A stretch of 64,000 nt of DNA, taken from NCBI RefSeq assembly GCF_003363265.1, contig NZ_QRBF01000001.1, forward strand, positions 838,451 through 902,450, written 5' to 3'. Within the stretch, counting starts at the first letter, position 1, and each line of letters starts with the position of its first letter. The position numbers and the translations under genes are program-made. Of this stretch, positions 47,375-56,680 are shown one piece after another. The DNA is from Dyella psychrodurans. GTDB lineage: Bacteria; Pseudomonadota; Gammaproteobacteria; Xanthomonadales; Rhodanobacteraceae. The notes beneath the pieces were generated by a model, which saw only the letters and a program-made list of their open reading frames with translations, was not told where the DNA came from and did no database searches.

Positions 47375-49747
47375 TTGAACGACCTGGTGCTTTGGCTCGA
47401 CCAACTGCGCATGACCGACCTTGGCAAGGTGGGCGGCAAGAATGCGTCGCTCGGCGAGATGATCGGCAACCTGGCCCAGCTGGGGGTCTCGGTTCCCGGC
47501 GGCTTTGCCACCACCGCCGATGCCTTCCAGCAGTACCTCGAAAGGAGCGGTCTTTCCAAGCGGATCGCCGAACGGCTGGCCACGCTGGACGTGGACGACG
47601 TCGACGCACTGGTCGCCGGGGGCAAGGAGATCCGCGGCTGGATCGTCGACACCGCCCTGCCCGCCGACCTGGAAAACGCCATCCGCGAGGCCTACGTCAA
47701 ACTATGCAAGGACGCCGGCAGCGACAACATCGCGGTTGCCGTGCGCTCTTCCGCCACGGCGGAAGACCTGCCGGATGCGTCCTTCGCCGGCCAGCAGGAA
47801 ACCTTCCTCAACGTGGTCGGCATCGACGACGTGCTGCACAAGGTCAAGGAAGTCTTCGCCTCCCTCTACAACGACCGCGCGATCGCCTACCGCGTGCACC
47901 AGGGCTTCAAGCACGAAGACGTATTCCTCTCGGCCGGCGTGCAGTTGATGGTGCGCTCGGACGTGGGCGCGTCCGGCGTGCTGTTTACGCTGGACACCGA
48001 ATCCGGCTTCCGCGACGTGGTGTTCGTCACCGGTTCCTACGGCCTCGGCGAAATGGTCGTGCAAGGGGCGGTGAACCCCGATGAGTTCTACGTTTTCAAA
48101 CCCACGCTCAAGGAAGGCAAGCCGGCCGTGCTGCGTCGCAGCCTCGGCGCGAAGCAGCAGCGCATGGTGTACTCGAACAAACCGGGTGAGCGCGTGCGCA
48201 TCGAAGAAACGCCGGCGGCGGACCGCAACCGCTTCTGCATCTCCGACGCCGATGTGCAGGAACTGGCCAAGCAGGCGCTGGTGATCGAAAAGCACTACGA
48301 CCGCCCGATGGATATCGAATGGGCGAAGGACGGCAACACCGGCAAGCTCTACATCGTGCAGGCCCGTCCGGAAACGGTGAAGTCGCGTGCACATGCCACG
48401 CAGCTGGAACGCTTTCATCTCAGCGAGAAAGGCAAGGTGCTGGCCGAAGGCCGCGCCATCGGCCAGAAGATCGGCGCGGGCAAAGCGCGCGTGATTCGTT
48501 CGCTCGCCGATATGAACAAGGTGCAGCCCGGCGACGTACTCATTGCCGACATGACCGACCCCGATTGGGAACCGGTGATGAAGCGCGCCTCGGCGATCGT
48601 CACCAATCGTGGTGGCCGCACCTGCCACGCCGCGATCATCGCGCGCGAACTTGGCGTGCCAGCCGTAGTCGGCACCGGCAACGCGCTGGACGCCATCCCG
48701 GATGGTCACGATGTGACCGTGTCCTGCGCCGAAGGCGATACCGGCACGATCTACGACGGTCAGCTGAAATTCGAGCGCGTGACAGCGGATTTGGGCGCGA
48801 TGCCTGAAGCGCCGCTCAAGATCATGATGAACGTCGCCAACCCGGAACGCGCCTTCGACTTCGGCATGCTGCCGAACGGCGGGATCGGCCTGGCGCGTTT
48901 GGAAATGATCATCGCCAGCCACATCGGCGTGCATCCGAAAGCGCTGCTCGAATACAGCAAGCAGGATGCAGAAACCAAGGCGAAGATCGACGCACGCATC
49001 GCCGGTTACGCCGATCCGGTGAGCTTCTATGTCGATCGCCTCGCGGAAGGCATCGCCACCATCGCCGCCTCGGTGTATCCGAAGCCGGTGATCGTGCGTC
49101 TGTCCGACTTCAAGTCGAACGAATATGCCAACCTGCTCGGCGGTTCGCGTTACGAACCGCACGAAGAAAACCCGATGATCGGCTATCGCGGTGCGAGCCG
49201 TTACGTCGATGCGGGCTTCGCCGAATCGTTCGGCCTGGAATGCAAGGCCGTCAAGCGCGTACGCGAAGTGATGGGCCTCACCAATGTGTGGGTGATGATT
49301 CCGTTCGTGCGCACGCTGGATGAAGGTCGCAAAGTGGTGGAAGTGCTGGCCAAGAACGGTCTCAAGCGAGGCGAGCACGATCTGAAGGTGATCATGATGT
49401 GCGAGCTGCCGTCCAACGCCCTGCTCGCCGATGAATTCCTCGACATCTTCGACGGCTTTTCGATCGGCTCGAACGACCTCACCCAGCTCACGCTCGGCCT
49501 GGATCGCGACTCCAGCGTGGTCGCGCACCTGTTCGACGAGCGCGATCCGGCGGTGAAGAAGCTGTTGTCGATGGCCATCCAGACGGCGCGCAAGCGTGGC
49601 AAGTACGTCGGCATCTGCGGCCAGGGACCGTCCGATCACCCGGATCTTGCCGAATGGCTGATGGATCAGGGCATCGAATCGGTATCGCTCAACCCCGATA
49701 CGGTGGTCGACACCTGGTTGCGTCTGGCCAAGCGAAAAGCCGGCTGA
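47375..49747 (+). CDS. ppsA: phosphoenolpyruvate synthase
   Basis: PpsA makes PEP from pyruvate and ATP for gluconeogenesis. The 790 residues include the N-terminal ATP-grasp domain ([43 protein letters not shown]), the phosphohistidine domain with [15 protein letters not shown] (H418), and the C-terminal PEP/pyruvate barrel ([39 protein letters not shown]). The start is a TTG with a GAGGAG box 7 nt upstream, which gives the exact family N-terminus; the frame is open far upstream but this is not coding. The 47153-47374 gap carries the divergent ppsR/ppsA promoters; I could not identify them. Confidence 0.95.
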   Translation: MNDLVLWLDQLRMTDLGKVGGKNASLGEMIGNLAQLGVSVPGGFATTADAFQQYLERSGLSKRIAERLATLDVDDVDALVAGGKEIRGWIVDTALPADLENAIREAYVKLCKDAGSDNIAVAVRSSATAEDLPDASFAGQQETFLNVVGIDDVLHKVKEVFASLYNDRAIAYRVHQGFKHEDVFLSAGVQLMVRSDVGASGVLFTLDTESGFRDVVFVTGSYGLGEMVVQGAVNPDEFYVFKPTLKEGKPAVLRRSLGAKQQRMVYSNKPGERVRIEETPAADRNRFCISDADVQELAKQALVIEKHYDRPMDIEWAKDGNTGKLYIVQARPETVKSRAHATQLERFHLSEKGKVLAEGRAIGQKIGAGKARVIRSLADMNKVQPGDVLIADMTDPDWEPVMKRASAIVTNRGGRTCHAAIIARELGVPAVVGTGNALDAIPDGHDVTVSCAEGDTGTIYDGQLKFERVTADLGAMPEAPLKIMMNVANPERAFDFGMLPNGGIGLARLEMIIASHIGVHPKALLEYSKQDAETKAKIDARIAGYADPVSFYVDRLAEGIATIAASVYPKPVIVRLSDFKSNEYANLLGGSRYEPHEENPMIGYRGASRYVDAGFAESFGLECKAVKRVREVMGLTNVWVMIPFVRTLDEGRKVVEVLAKNGLKRGEHDLKVIMMCELPSNALLADEFLDIFDGFSIGSNDLTQLTLGLDRDSSVVAHLFDERDPAVKKLLSMAIQTARKRGKYVGICGQGPSDHPDLAEWLMDQGIESVSLNPDTVVDTWLRLAKRKAG

Positions 49748-49770
49748 TTACGGGCAACATGCAACACTCT

Positions 49771-49798
49771 GGGGCGGTGGAGACACCGCCCCTTTTTT
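49771..49798 (+). terminator. rho-independent terminator after ppsA
   Basis: The 9-bp perfect stem GGGGCGGTG / CACCGCCCC with loop GAGA is followed by TTTTTT, 24 nt after the ppsA stop. Confidence 0.92.
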
Positions 49799-49885
49799 GT
49801 GCCTGGAAACTAGATCGGGAACGTGTTGTCCACATACGACAAGAAACGGTTCAGCGATCCCGCCACCGGCAAACAGGAGTGTCCC

Positions 49886-50584
49886 ATGCGCCGTTTGACG
49901 TCCTTTCTCTCCAGGAACAAAGGATTCATCGCGTTCATGCTCTGCATGATCATGTTCCGCAGCGCCCTGGCCGACTGGAACGTCGTGCCCACCGGCTCCA
50001 TGCAACCCACGATCCAGATCGGCGACCGGATCCTGGTCGACAAGGCGGCTTACGATATCCGTCTTCCGCTTACGCACATCTCACTGCTTCATCTGGCCGA
50101 CCCGCGACGCGGCGATATCGTGGTGCTCGATTCGCATGCGGCGAACGAGCGTCTGGTCAAGCGTGTGATCGGCATCCCCGGAGACGAAGTCGCGATGCGC
50201 TCGAATGTTCTCTACATCAATGGCGTGGCCGCCCGCTACACACCCACTTTGGTGCAGGGCATCCACGACGATCAACGGGATCCCGCCCGCTACGCCGTCG
50301 AACAGGTCGATGGCATGCAGCACCTGGTCAGGCTGTCGCGCTACCACCCCAGCGAAGTTCGCGATTTCGGGCCTGTCACCGTCCCCCCGGGCAAATATCT
50401 CCTGCTGGGCGACAACCGCGACAACAGCGAGGATTCCCGCTACCTGGGCTTCTTCCCACGCGACGAAATCGTGGGGCGTTCGCGCTACGTAGCGATGTCG
50501 CTGGACCCCGACAATCACTACCTGCCACGCGAAAGACGCTTTGCAGCCCGTCTGGACGGATACAACGGCGCGGGAAGCCGCTGA
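49886..50584 (+). CDS. second signal peptidase I (S26 family)
   Basis: The 232-residue protein has one N-terminal membrane segment (about 12-30), the catalytic serine in PTGSMQPTI (S38), the lysine in RLVKRVIGIPGD (K92), and box E GDNRDNSEDSRYLGFF near residue 173-188. It is clearly smaller than LepB at 28911 and lacks the first membrane helix, so it is a distinct paralogue. The ATG at 49886 follows AGGAG at a good distance. It stands alone between ppsA and tRNA-Ser, with no obvious dedicated substrate beside it. Confidence 0.92.
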   Translation: MRRLTSFLSRNKGFIAFMLCMIMFRSALADWNVVPTGSMQPTIQIGDRILVDKAAYDIRLPLTHISLLHLADPRRGDIVVLDSHAANERLVKRVIGIPGDEVAMRSNVLYINGVAARYTPTLVQGIHDDQRDPARYAVEQVDGMQHLVRLSRYHPSEVRDFGPVTVPPGKYLLLGDNRDNSEDSRYLGFFPRDEIVGRSRYVAMSLDPDNHYLPRERRFAARLDGYNGAGSR

Positions 50585-50599
50585 ACGGCCGGGCGCCAG

Positions 50600-50628
50600 T
50601 TGTCAGGGCCGCGTCCAGCACGTATCAT
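50600..50628 (+). promoter_or_regulatory. sigma-70 promoter of tRNA-Ser
   Basis: TTGTCA (50600-50605) and TATCAT (50623-50628) are separated by exactly 17 bp and end 32 nt before the tRNA. Confidence 0.65.
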
Positions 50629-50660
50629 GACCGGCTCGCGTGGACCACACGCACCCGTTC

Positions 50661-50751
<91 letters not shown>

Positions 50752-50757
50752 TTATAC

Positions 50758-50781
50758 AAAACGCCCCGCTCGGGGCGTTTT
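50758..50781 (+). terminator. terminator of tRNA-Ser
   Basis: The stem ACGCCCCG / CGGGGCGT with a 2-nt loop, flanked by AAAA and TTTT, starts 8 nt after the tRNA. Confidence 0.85.
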
Positions 50782-50900
50782 GTATTTCAGGGATTCACTT
50801 TCCGATCACCGAACGCTCCCAACTGCCGTGTCTTATGAATTCTTTTTTGCGCCACGCATCCACATCCGGCATGCTGCGCTCATCCACCCGGCGGATGCCC

Positions 50901-51602
50901 ATGATCGAATTCGGACACGGAACCCATGTCGGATTGCGCCGCACGCGCAATGAGGACACTTATTACGCCGACGCAGCACTTGGCCTGTTTCTGGTGGCCG
51001 ACGGCATGGGCGGACATCAGCATGGCGAAGTGGCTTCCGCGCTGGCGCGCGATGCGATCGTGGAACGGATTCGCAGCGGCCAATCCCTCGCTGAAGCCGT
51101 ACACGGCGCAGCGGCCCAGGTGCTTGAGCATGCGCAGCGCTACGACGACGCTTTACCCATGGGCACCACGGTCGCTGCTGTTCGTTTTTCCGAACAGGCA
51201 TACGACATAGCCTGGGTGGGCGATAGCCGCATTTATCTGTGGAACAACGGCCTGCGGCGAGTCAGCCACGATCATTCGCTCGTGCAGCGTCTGGTCGCCG
51301 CCGGCACGATTGATGAAGCGCAAGCATCGCGCCACCCTTACCGCAATGTGTTGACCCAGGCATTGGGCATTACGGCGCTGGACCAGCTGCACATCAGTAT
51401 GGCGAAAGGTCAACTTTCGCCGGACATGAGTTTTCTCGTGTGCAGCGATGGTCTGACCGAGGAGGTCAGCGATACGGCCATTGCCGACATGGTGAGCCGG
51501 CAGGAACTGGCTGCGCAGGAATGCGTGGATCACCTGTTGCTGGCTGCGCTCGACCATGGTGGCAGCGACAACGTCACTGCCATCCTCGCGCGCGTCCGTT
51601 GA
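50901..51602 (+). CDS. PP2C-type serine/threonine protein phosphatase
   Basis: The 233-residue cytosolic Mg/Mn-dependent phosphatase shows RNEDTYY, LVADGMGGHQHGEVAS (metal-binding Asp and Gly), GTTVAAVRF, AWVGDSRIYLW, LTQALG, LVCSDGLTEEV and DNVTAILARV, the complete set of PP2C motifs. It is the Stp1/PrpC class. In-frame ATGs at 50835 and 50895 could start it earlier, but MIEFGHGTHVGLRR matches the family N-terminus. No Hanks-type kinase is adjacent, so its partner lies elsewhere. Confidence 0.92.
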   Translation: MIEFGHGTHVGLRRTRNEDTYYADAALGLFLVADGMGGHQHGEVASALARDAIVERIRSGQSLAEAVHGAAAQVLEHAQRYDDALPMGTTVAAVRFSEQAYDIAWVGDSRIYLWNNGLRRVSHDHSLVQRLVAAGTIDEAQASRHPYRNVLTQALGITALDQLHISMAKGQLSPDMSFLVCSDGLTEEVSDTAIADMVSRQELAAQECVDHLLLAALDHGGSDNVTAILARVR

Positions 51603-51623
51603 TGCGCTGACGCGAAAGCGCAT

Positions 51624-52340
51624 TCACGCTTCGGATTCCTGTCGTCGCCACACCGATTGCCCACCCGCACTCTTGTCCAATGCATCGAGGCGACGCAGAT
51701 GCGCGTCGACTTCTTCGGTATTCGCACGCAATACGCGGGGACGACGCGACAGAATCACCGGTGTAGCGACCGTGCGGACGCCCGCATCGGTTGCGCCCTC
51801 GAAGCCGAGATCCAGTACGACCTGGCCTGAAGTCATCGCCAGATAAACGTCGGCCAGAAGCTGCGCGTCGATCAAGCCGCCGTGCAAATCGCGCGCCGAG
51901 TTGTCGACGCCAAGGCGTTTGCACAAGGCATCGAGGCTGTTGCGCTGACCGGGATAACGTTCGCGCGCCATGGCCAGCGTATCGAGCACGCTGCAGCGAT
52001 CGGCGATGCGGCCGTAGCTTTCGCCGACGCGCGCCAGTTCCGAATCGAGAAAGCCGACGTCGAACGTCGCGTTGTGGATGATCAGCTCCGCGCCATCGAT
52101 GAAAGCGAGAAACTCATCCACGACTTCGGCAAAGCGCGGCTTGTCGAGCAGAAACTCGTCGGCGATGCCGGTGACTTCGCGCGCACCTTCATCGATCGCG
52201 CGTTCCGGATTGAGGTAAGTCTGGTAGTGACGTCCGGTTGGTCGGCGCTCGATCAGTTCGACGCAGGCGATTTCGATAAGGCGATGACCCTGGCGTACTT
52301 CAAGGCCGGTGGTTTCGGTGTCGAGAACGATTTGTCTCAT
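51624..52340 (-). CDS. dnaQ: DNA polymerase III epsilon subunit (proofreading exonuclease)
   Basis: The 238-residue protein has Exo[10 protein letters not shown] at residues 6-14, Exo[16 protein letters not shown] near residue 95 and Exo[18 protein letters not shown], with the catalytic Asp/Glu/His set intact. It provides 3'-5' proofreading in the Pol III core. Its ATG overlaps the rnhA stop by 4 nt, so the two are translated from the same mRNA. In E. coli the same genes are divergent. Confidence 0.96.
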   Translation of the reverse strand: MRQIVLDTETTGLEVRQGHRLIEIACVELIERRPTGRHYQTYLNPERAIDEGAREVTGIADEFLLDKPRFAEVVDEFLAFIDGAELIIHNATFDVGFLDSELARVGESYGRIADRCSVLDTLAMARERYPGQRNSLDALCKRLGVDNSARDLHGGLIDAQLLADVYLAMTSGQVVLDLGFEGATDAGVRTVATPVILSRRPRVLRANTEEVDAHLRRLDALDKSAGGQSVWRRQESEA

Positions 52341-52780
52341 GCCTGATCTCTAAACTGTTCGGCTTGTTCGCGCGCGGCCTGATCCACACGCTCGTTTTCG
52401 ACGTGACCAGTATGGCCGCGAACCCACTTAAAACTCACCTTATGGCGCGCCACCGCAGCCGCCAGCCGCTCCCACAGATCCTGGTTTTTCACAGGCTTTT
52501 TGTCCGCGGTGCGCCAACCGTTGCTGATCCAGCGCGGCACCCATTCTTCCATGCCCTGTATGACGTAGCGCGAGTCCGTGGTCAGCGTCACCGTGCAAGG
52601 ACGGCTCAGTGCTTCGAGCGCGCAGATCGCCGCCAGCAGTTCCATGCGATTGTTGGTGGTTTGCGCTTCGCCGCCGCTGAGCAGACGTTCTGTCCCCTTT
52701 GCCCTCAATAGTGCTGCCCATCCACCGGGACCAGGATTGCCGAGGCACGCGCCATCGGTAAACGCTTCCACATCCGCCAC
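52337..52780 (-). CDS. rnhA: ribonuclease HI
   Basis: RNase HI degrades RNA in RNA-DNA hybrids. The 147 residues contain all four catalytic carboxylates in [35 protein letters not shown] and [14 protein letters not shown]. The start is a GTG at 52780 with GGAG 9 nt upstream; the frame is open for another 112 codons, but that sequence runs into the methyltransferase gene and is not RNase H-like. It overlaps dnaQ by 4 nt. Confidence 0.95.
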   Translation of the reverse strand: MADVEAFTDGACLGNPGPGGWAALLRAKGTERLLSGGEAQTTNNRMELLAAICALEALSRPCTVTLTTDSRYVIQGMEEWVPRWISNGWRTADKKPVKNQDLWERLAAAVARHKVSFKWVRGHTGHVENERVDQAAREQAEQFRDQA

Positions 52781-52812
52781 TCGTTTTGCTCCAACGTTCT
52801 TGTTCGTAGTGT

Positions 52813-53490
52813 TCAACTGACCGAGCTTCGGCGCGCTCCCGGCGCGAGGCCGGCCGGAACCTGGGCCGTGACCGGCTTGGGCCGCAGCCGCGTCGGCACA
52901 CTCATGGGGCCTTTCTTGCGCGCGATCAGCACGTAACCGCCTCCAAGCCAGCCGGAAGCCTCTCCCGGACCGGCCGACGGCATCGGCCACACCCGTCCTA
53001 CCCGCTGGACGCGCTCCACCTGCAGTTCGGAACGGCGCAGACGCGCCGCGAGCTGAATGGGAGACTTGGCATGCGAAGCCGTGCCGCGCGTCTGCCAGAG
53101 CCACCAAGGGGTCCATCCGCTTAACGGATTCACGCCAGTCAGCACCAATACGCCACCTGGCGCCAGCACACGGACGATATCGTCCAGCGACAGCGGCACA
53201 GGTTCCAGCGCATGGCGCAGCAAGATCAAATCAAAGGCATGATCGGAGAAAGGCAGCGGTTCGGAGGCGCTTGCCCGTATATCGCCCTCTATGCGGTCCC
53301 CTGTCAGCCGCAGCGTGACCCACTGGCCAAGATAGGGCGGATTCGGCGGACGGTCCTCCAGGGCTGCTGAGAGCAGCAGCGCACGACTGCCCGTGCAACG
53401 CCGCAAATCCGGCGTGTAAGCAACGGCTTCGTCCGCCAGCAAGCCCCGCATGGGCGTACTTGCGTAGATGTCGTGGGCACGCTGGGGCAT
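52813..53490 (-). CDS. SAM-dependent methyltransferase-like protein (YafS-type)
   Basis: The 225-residue class I methyltransferase-like protein has [20 protein letters not shown] (motif II/post-I region) and [22 protein letters not shown] (motif III). The glycine-rich SAM loop is poorly conserved. The tail is rich in basic residues and Pro. It sits between gloB (divergent) and rnhA-dnaQ, as yafS does in E. coli. The methyl acceptor is unknown, and the weak motif I leaves activity uncertain. Confidence 0.78.
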   Translation of the reverse strand: MPQRAHDIYASTPMRGLLADEAVAYTPDLRRCTGSRALLLSAALEDRPPNPPYLGQWVTLRLTGDRIEGDIRASASEPLPFSDHAFDLILLRHALEPVPLSLDDIVRVLAPGGVLVLTGVNPLSGWTPWWLWQTRGTASHAKSPIQLAARLRRSELQVERVQRVGRVWPMPSAGPGEASGWLGGGYVLIARKKGPMSVPTRLRPKPVTAQVPAGLAPGARRSSVS

Positions 53491-53611
53491 GGAGAGATGG
53501 CCTGTCGCGGAGCGGGTCGGACAAGAGTCTACTGGTTGGCTTCACAAAGGCGAACCAAGGCCCAACAATGTTCGAATTATATTTCGATTAACACGTACGT
53601 AACGAGAGCCT

Positions 53612-53621
53612 CCCCTAGGGG
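53612..53621. promoter_or_regulatory. palindrome in the gloB upstream region
   Basis: CCCCTAGGGG is a perfect 10-bp palindrome in the divergent control region between the methyltransferase and gloB genes, next to AT-rich sequence (53573-53591). It could be an operator; no regulator can be assigned. Confidence 0.25.
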
Positions 53622-53692
53622 TTTTATAGTCGACCGCCATGCGCAAGCCGGACGCCTGCGCCAGTCGATACGAAACCGCAGCGGAGTACGCC

Positions 53693-54457
53693 TTGCACGT
53701 CGTACCGTTACCGGCGCTTGCCGACAACTACATTTGGCTGCTCCATGACGGCGAGGGCAACGCCATCGTCGTCGACCCGGGCGAAGCCGCCCCGGTGGAG
53801 TCTGCACTGCGCTCGCGCAAACTCACGCTGCGAGCTGTTCTGCTGACCCATCATCATCATGACCACATCGGTGGCGCGGGCCGTCTGCGCGACGATCATC
53901 GCGTTCCGGTTTACGCCCCGGATGACGATCGGATCGAAGTGGCCACGCATCGCGTGAAAGACGGTGAAACACTACGCCTGGAGCAACCGTCTGCGCGGTT
54001 CGACGTGATCGCTGTTCCCGGGCATACGTTGAGCCACATCGTTTACGTCGGCGAAGGCGTATTGCTGTGCGGCGACACGCTGTTCAGCCTGGGCTGCGGA
54101 CGTCTGTTCGAAGGTTCGCCCGCGCAAATGCTGTCGTCATTGCGGCGCATCGCTTCGCTTCCCGGCGACACGCTGGTGTGTTGCGGTCACGAATACACCG
54201 CCGCCAACGGTCGCTTTGCGCAAACGGTCGAGCCCGATAACGCAGCCTTGAAACAACGTGTGGATGAAGTCGCACGGCTGCGCGCGAATCACCGTCCCAG
54301 CGTACCGGCAACGCTGTCCAGCGAACTGGCCTGCAATCCCTTCCTGCGCGTGGATAGCGAAGGCGTGATGGACTGGTGCCGCCAACATGGTGCGGCCAAT
54401 GATCCCGTCGCCCGCTTTACGGCGTTGCGCTCTGCCAAGGATGTGTTCAGCGCATGA
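53693..54457 (+). CDS. gloB: hydroxyacylglutathione hydrolase (glyoxalase II)
   Basis: GloB hydrolyses S-lactoylglutathione in methylglyoxal detoxification. The metallo-beta-lactamase fold shows ADNYIWLL, the di-metal motif THHHHDHIGG, VPGHTLSHI, LCGDTLFSLGCGRLFEG and GHEYTAANGRFA. The start chosen is a TTG at 53693 with GCGGAG 6 nt upstream, giving 254 residues and the normal N-terminus. An ATG at 53639 would add 18 residues but has no ribosome binding site. It overlaps mltD by 4 nt. Confidence 0.94.
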   Translation: MHVVPLPALADNYIWLLHDGEGNAIVVDPGEAAPVESALRSRKLTLRAVLLTHHHHDHIGGAGRLRDDHRVPVYAPDDDRIEVATHRVKDGETLRLEQPSARFDVIAVPGHTLSHIVYVGEGVLLCGDTLFSLGCGRLFEGSPAQMLSSLRRIASLPGDTLVCCGHEYTAANGRFAQTVEPDNAALKQRVDEVARLRANHRPSVPATLSSELACNPFLRVDSEGVMDWCRQHGAANDPVARFTALRSAKDVFSA

Positions 54458-55701
54458 GAGCCGCGAAGCGAATTCTTCCCATCATGCTTGCTTCGCTGCT
54501 GGCCGCGTGCGCGACGCCTTCAACCGTAGGTCCTGCGCACACACCGACGCCTGCACCGACGCCACCTGCGCCATCGCCGGCATCCGCCACAGCGCCCGCT
54601 CCGTCTGCCTCAGCAGCGCCGTCCTCGCCTGCCGAAGCGACGAATGTGTGGGACAAATTGCGCGGCAGTTTCGCGATGGCCGATTGCGATGCCGACCCGC
54701 AAATCATGGTTTGGGCGCATCGCTTTACGCAGAATCCGCAACGCTTCGAAGCGCAGATGGATGGCGCGCTGTCGCAGCTGATTTATGTGCAGCAAGTGGC
54801 GGAAAAGTACGACGTAGCCGGCGAATTCGTGCTGCTTCCATGGGTTGAAAGCCAATATCGACCGGTGCCCGGGCATCGCAATCTTCCCGCCGGCATGTGG
54901 CAGATCGTGCTGAGCACGGCGCACGTCATCGGTTTGCATGTGGATCGCAACTACGATGGTCGCCTAGATACGTCAGCGTCCACCGACGGCATCATGCACA
55001 TGCTGCATGACTACCACGACCAACTGCACGACTGGCGTCTGGTCGACTACGCGTTCAATCATGGCGAGTACGGCGTGCAACGACTGGTGCAGCAATATGG
55101 CGAGCCACCGCCGGAGCCCGCGATTCCCAAGCTGCCGGTTTCGCGCATCACGCGCGAGCACTTGACCAAGTTGCTGGCCATCTCTTGCGTCATTCGCGAT
55201 CCATCGCGCTTCAATGTCGAGCTGCCTACGCTTGAACCCGACCAGCATCTGGAAACCGTGCAGGTAAGCCACGGCATGACCTTGTCGGGAGCTGCCAGCC
55301 ATGCCGGTATGCCGACCGAAACACTCAAGCAGCTGAACCCTGCCGTTCAGAGTGATTTGCTCAACGCAAACGTTCCACAGTTGCTGATGCCGCATCGCAA
55401 TGCCGAGCAACTGCGCAGTGCCATGCAGATGGCCAATGATCAGGACATGACGGCGAGCGCATCCACGTCGAACGATCCGGCCGTGCACGCTCCGTTTGTG
55501 GACACGTCGAATGCCAGTCAGGACGATCCCGAGCCGGCCACGCCACCGCATCACGCGAGAACGCATACGGTGCGCCCCGGCGAGAGTCTGTGGCAAATCG
55601 CAAAGCACTACTCGGTGAGCGTCAGCACGCTTGAGCGCCTCAATAACCTGCACGGCAAGCCGCTCAAGCCCGGAGAAGTTCTGAAGCTGGGCACGCCCTG
55701 A
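54454..55701 (+). CDS. mltD: membrane-bound lytic transglycosylase MltD-like lipoprotein
   Basis: The 415-residue lipoprotein has a lipobox LLAAC with Cys19. An Ala/Pro/Thr/Ser-rich linker (about 20-62) comes next. The SLT domain (about 85-230) has the catalytic Glu in [17 protein letters not shown] and [10 protein letters not shown] degenerate LysM-like segment (about 268-310) and a clear C-terminal LysM ([27 protein letters not shown]) follow. It cleaves glycan strands to 1,6-anhydro products from the outer membrane. It is translationally coupled to gloB (ATGA overlap), an arrangement shared with E. coli. Confidence 0.9.
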   Translation: MRAAKRILPIMLASLLAACATPSTVGPAHTPTPAPTPPAPSPASATAPAPSASAAPSSPAEATNVWDKLRGSFAMADCDADPQIMVWAHRFTQNPQRFEAQMDGALSQLIYVQQVAEKYDVAGEFVLLPWVESQYRPVPGHRNLPAGMWQIVLSTAHVIGLHVDRNYDGRLDTSASTDGIMHMLHDYHDQLHDWRLVDYAFNHGEYGVQRLVQQYGEPPPEPAIPKLPVSRITREHLTKLLAISCVIRDPSRFNVELPTLEPDQHLETVQVSHGMTLSGAASHAGMPTETLKQLNPAVQSDLLNANVPQLLMPHRNAEQLRSAMQMANDQDMTASASTSNDPAVHAPFVDTSNASQDDPEPATPPHHARTHTVRPGESLWQIAKHYSVSVSTLERLNNLHGKPLKPGEVLKLGTP

Positions 55702-55801
55702 TCATTTCCATGCCTGGACGTATGGAAGCCCCGCCGGGCCATGCCTGCTAAACTCCGGCCGCTGCGCCGACCGGCGCACTGACCAACCTATTGGAGGACG
55801 C

Positions 55802-56584
55802 ATGGGATTCCTGCACGGCAAGCGTGCCCTTATCACCGGCATTGCCAGCCAGCGCTCGATCGCCTGGGGCATTGCCAATGCAATGCATCGCGAAGGCGCA
55901 CAACTCGCCTTTACCTACCCGAACGATCGCATGAAGGATCGCGTCGACGAAGCAGCCAATGCGTTTGGCTCCAACATCGTCCTGCCGTGCGACGTCGCCG
56001 AAGACGCCCAGATCGAAAATCTGTTCGTCGAGTTGGGCAAGCATTGGGATGGTTTCGACATCCTGGTGCACTCGATCGGCTTCGCACCGCGCGAGGCACT
56101 CCAGGGGCAGTTCCTGGACAACCTGACCCGCGAAGGCTTCAGCATCGCGCACGACATTTCCAGCTACAGCCTCGCCGCGCTCGCCAAGGCCGCGCGTCCG
56201 ATGATGGCAGGCCGCAACGGCGCCATCCTCACGCTCACCTATCTCGGCGCCGAGCGCGCGCTGAACAACTACAACGTGATGGGCCTGGCCAAGGCGAGCC
56301 TTGAGGCCAATGTGCGCTACCTCGCGCTGAACCTCGGCCCGGAGACGACCCGCGTCAACGCGATTTCCGCAGGTCCGATTAAGACACTCGCCGCGGCCGG
56401 CATTGCCAACTTCCGCAAGATGCTCGATCACGTGGAAGACAATGCTCCGCTGCGCCGCAGCGTCACGATCGACGAAGTGGGCAACGTGGGTGCCTTCCTG
56501 TGCTCGGATCTCGCCTCCGGCATCACCGGCGAGGTCACCTATGTGGATGCTGGTTACAACATTCTTGGCATGACTGGCGTTTAA
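55802..56584 (+). CDS. fabI: enoyl-ACP reductase FabI
   Basis: FabI reduces trans-2-enoyl-ACP with NADH in the last step of fatty-acid elongation. The 260 residues have the Rossmann start [33 protein letters not shown], and the active-site Y-x6-K (Y157 and K164 in YNVMGLAK). The end is typical ([15 protein letters not shown]). It has a GGAGG box 6 nt before the ATG. It ends at a bidirectional terminator facing ppiD. Confidence 0.96.
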   Translation: MGFLHGKRALITGIASQRSIAWGIANAMHREGAQLAFTYPNDRMKDRVDEAANAFGSNIVLPCDVAEDAQIENLFVELGKHWDGFDILVHSIGFAPREALQGQFLDNLTREGFSIAHDISSYSLAALAKAARPMMAGRNGAILTLTYLGAERALNNYNVMGLAKASLEANVRYLALNLGPETTRVNAISAGPIKTLAAAGIANFRKMLDHVEDNAPLRRSVTIDEVGNVGAFLCSDLASGITGEVTYVDAGYNILGMTGV

Positions 56585-56603
56585 GCCTTCTGCCATCGAA
56601 AAA

Positions 56604-56632
56604 AAGGGCGACTCGCCGAGTCGCCCTTTTTA
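56604..56632. terminator. bidirectional terminator between fabI and ppiD
   Basis: The 11-bp perfect stem AAGGGCGACTC / GAGTCGCCCTT with loop GCC has an A-tract on the left and a T-tract on the right, so it can stop both convergent transcripts. Confidence 0.92.
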
Positions 56633-56680
56633 TTGGGCAACGCCACGTTGTGACGCTGCCTGATTCCGACGCCCGGCGCG

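Noticed and set aside
52781-53116. N-terminal extension of RNase HI
   Set aside because: The extra 112 residues are Arg/Ala-rich and lie over the methyltransferase gene; the GTG at 52780 gives a normal 147-aa enzyme.
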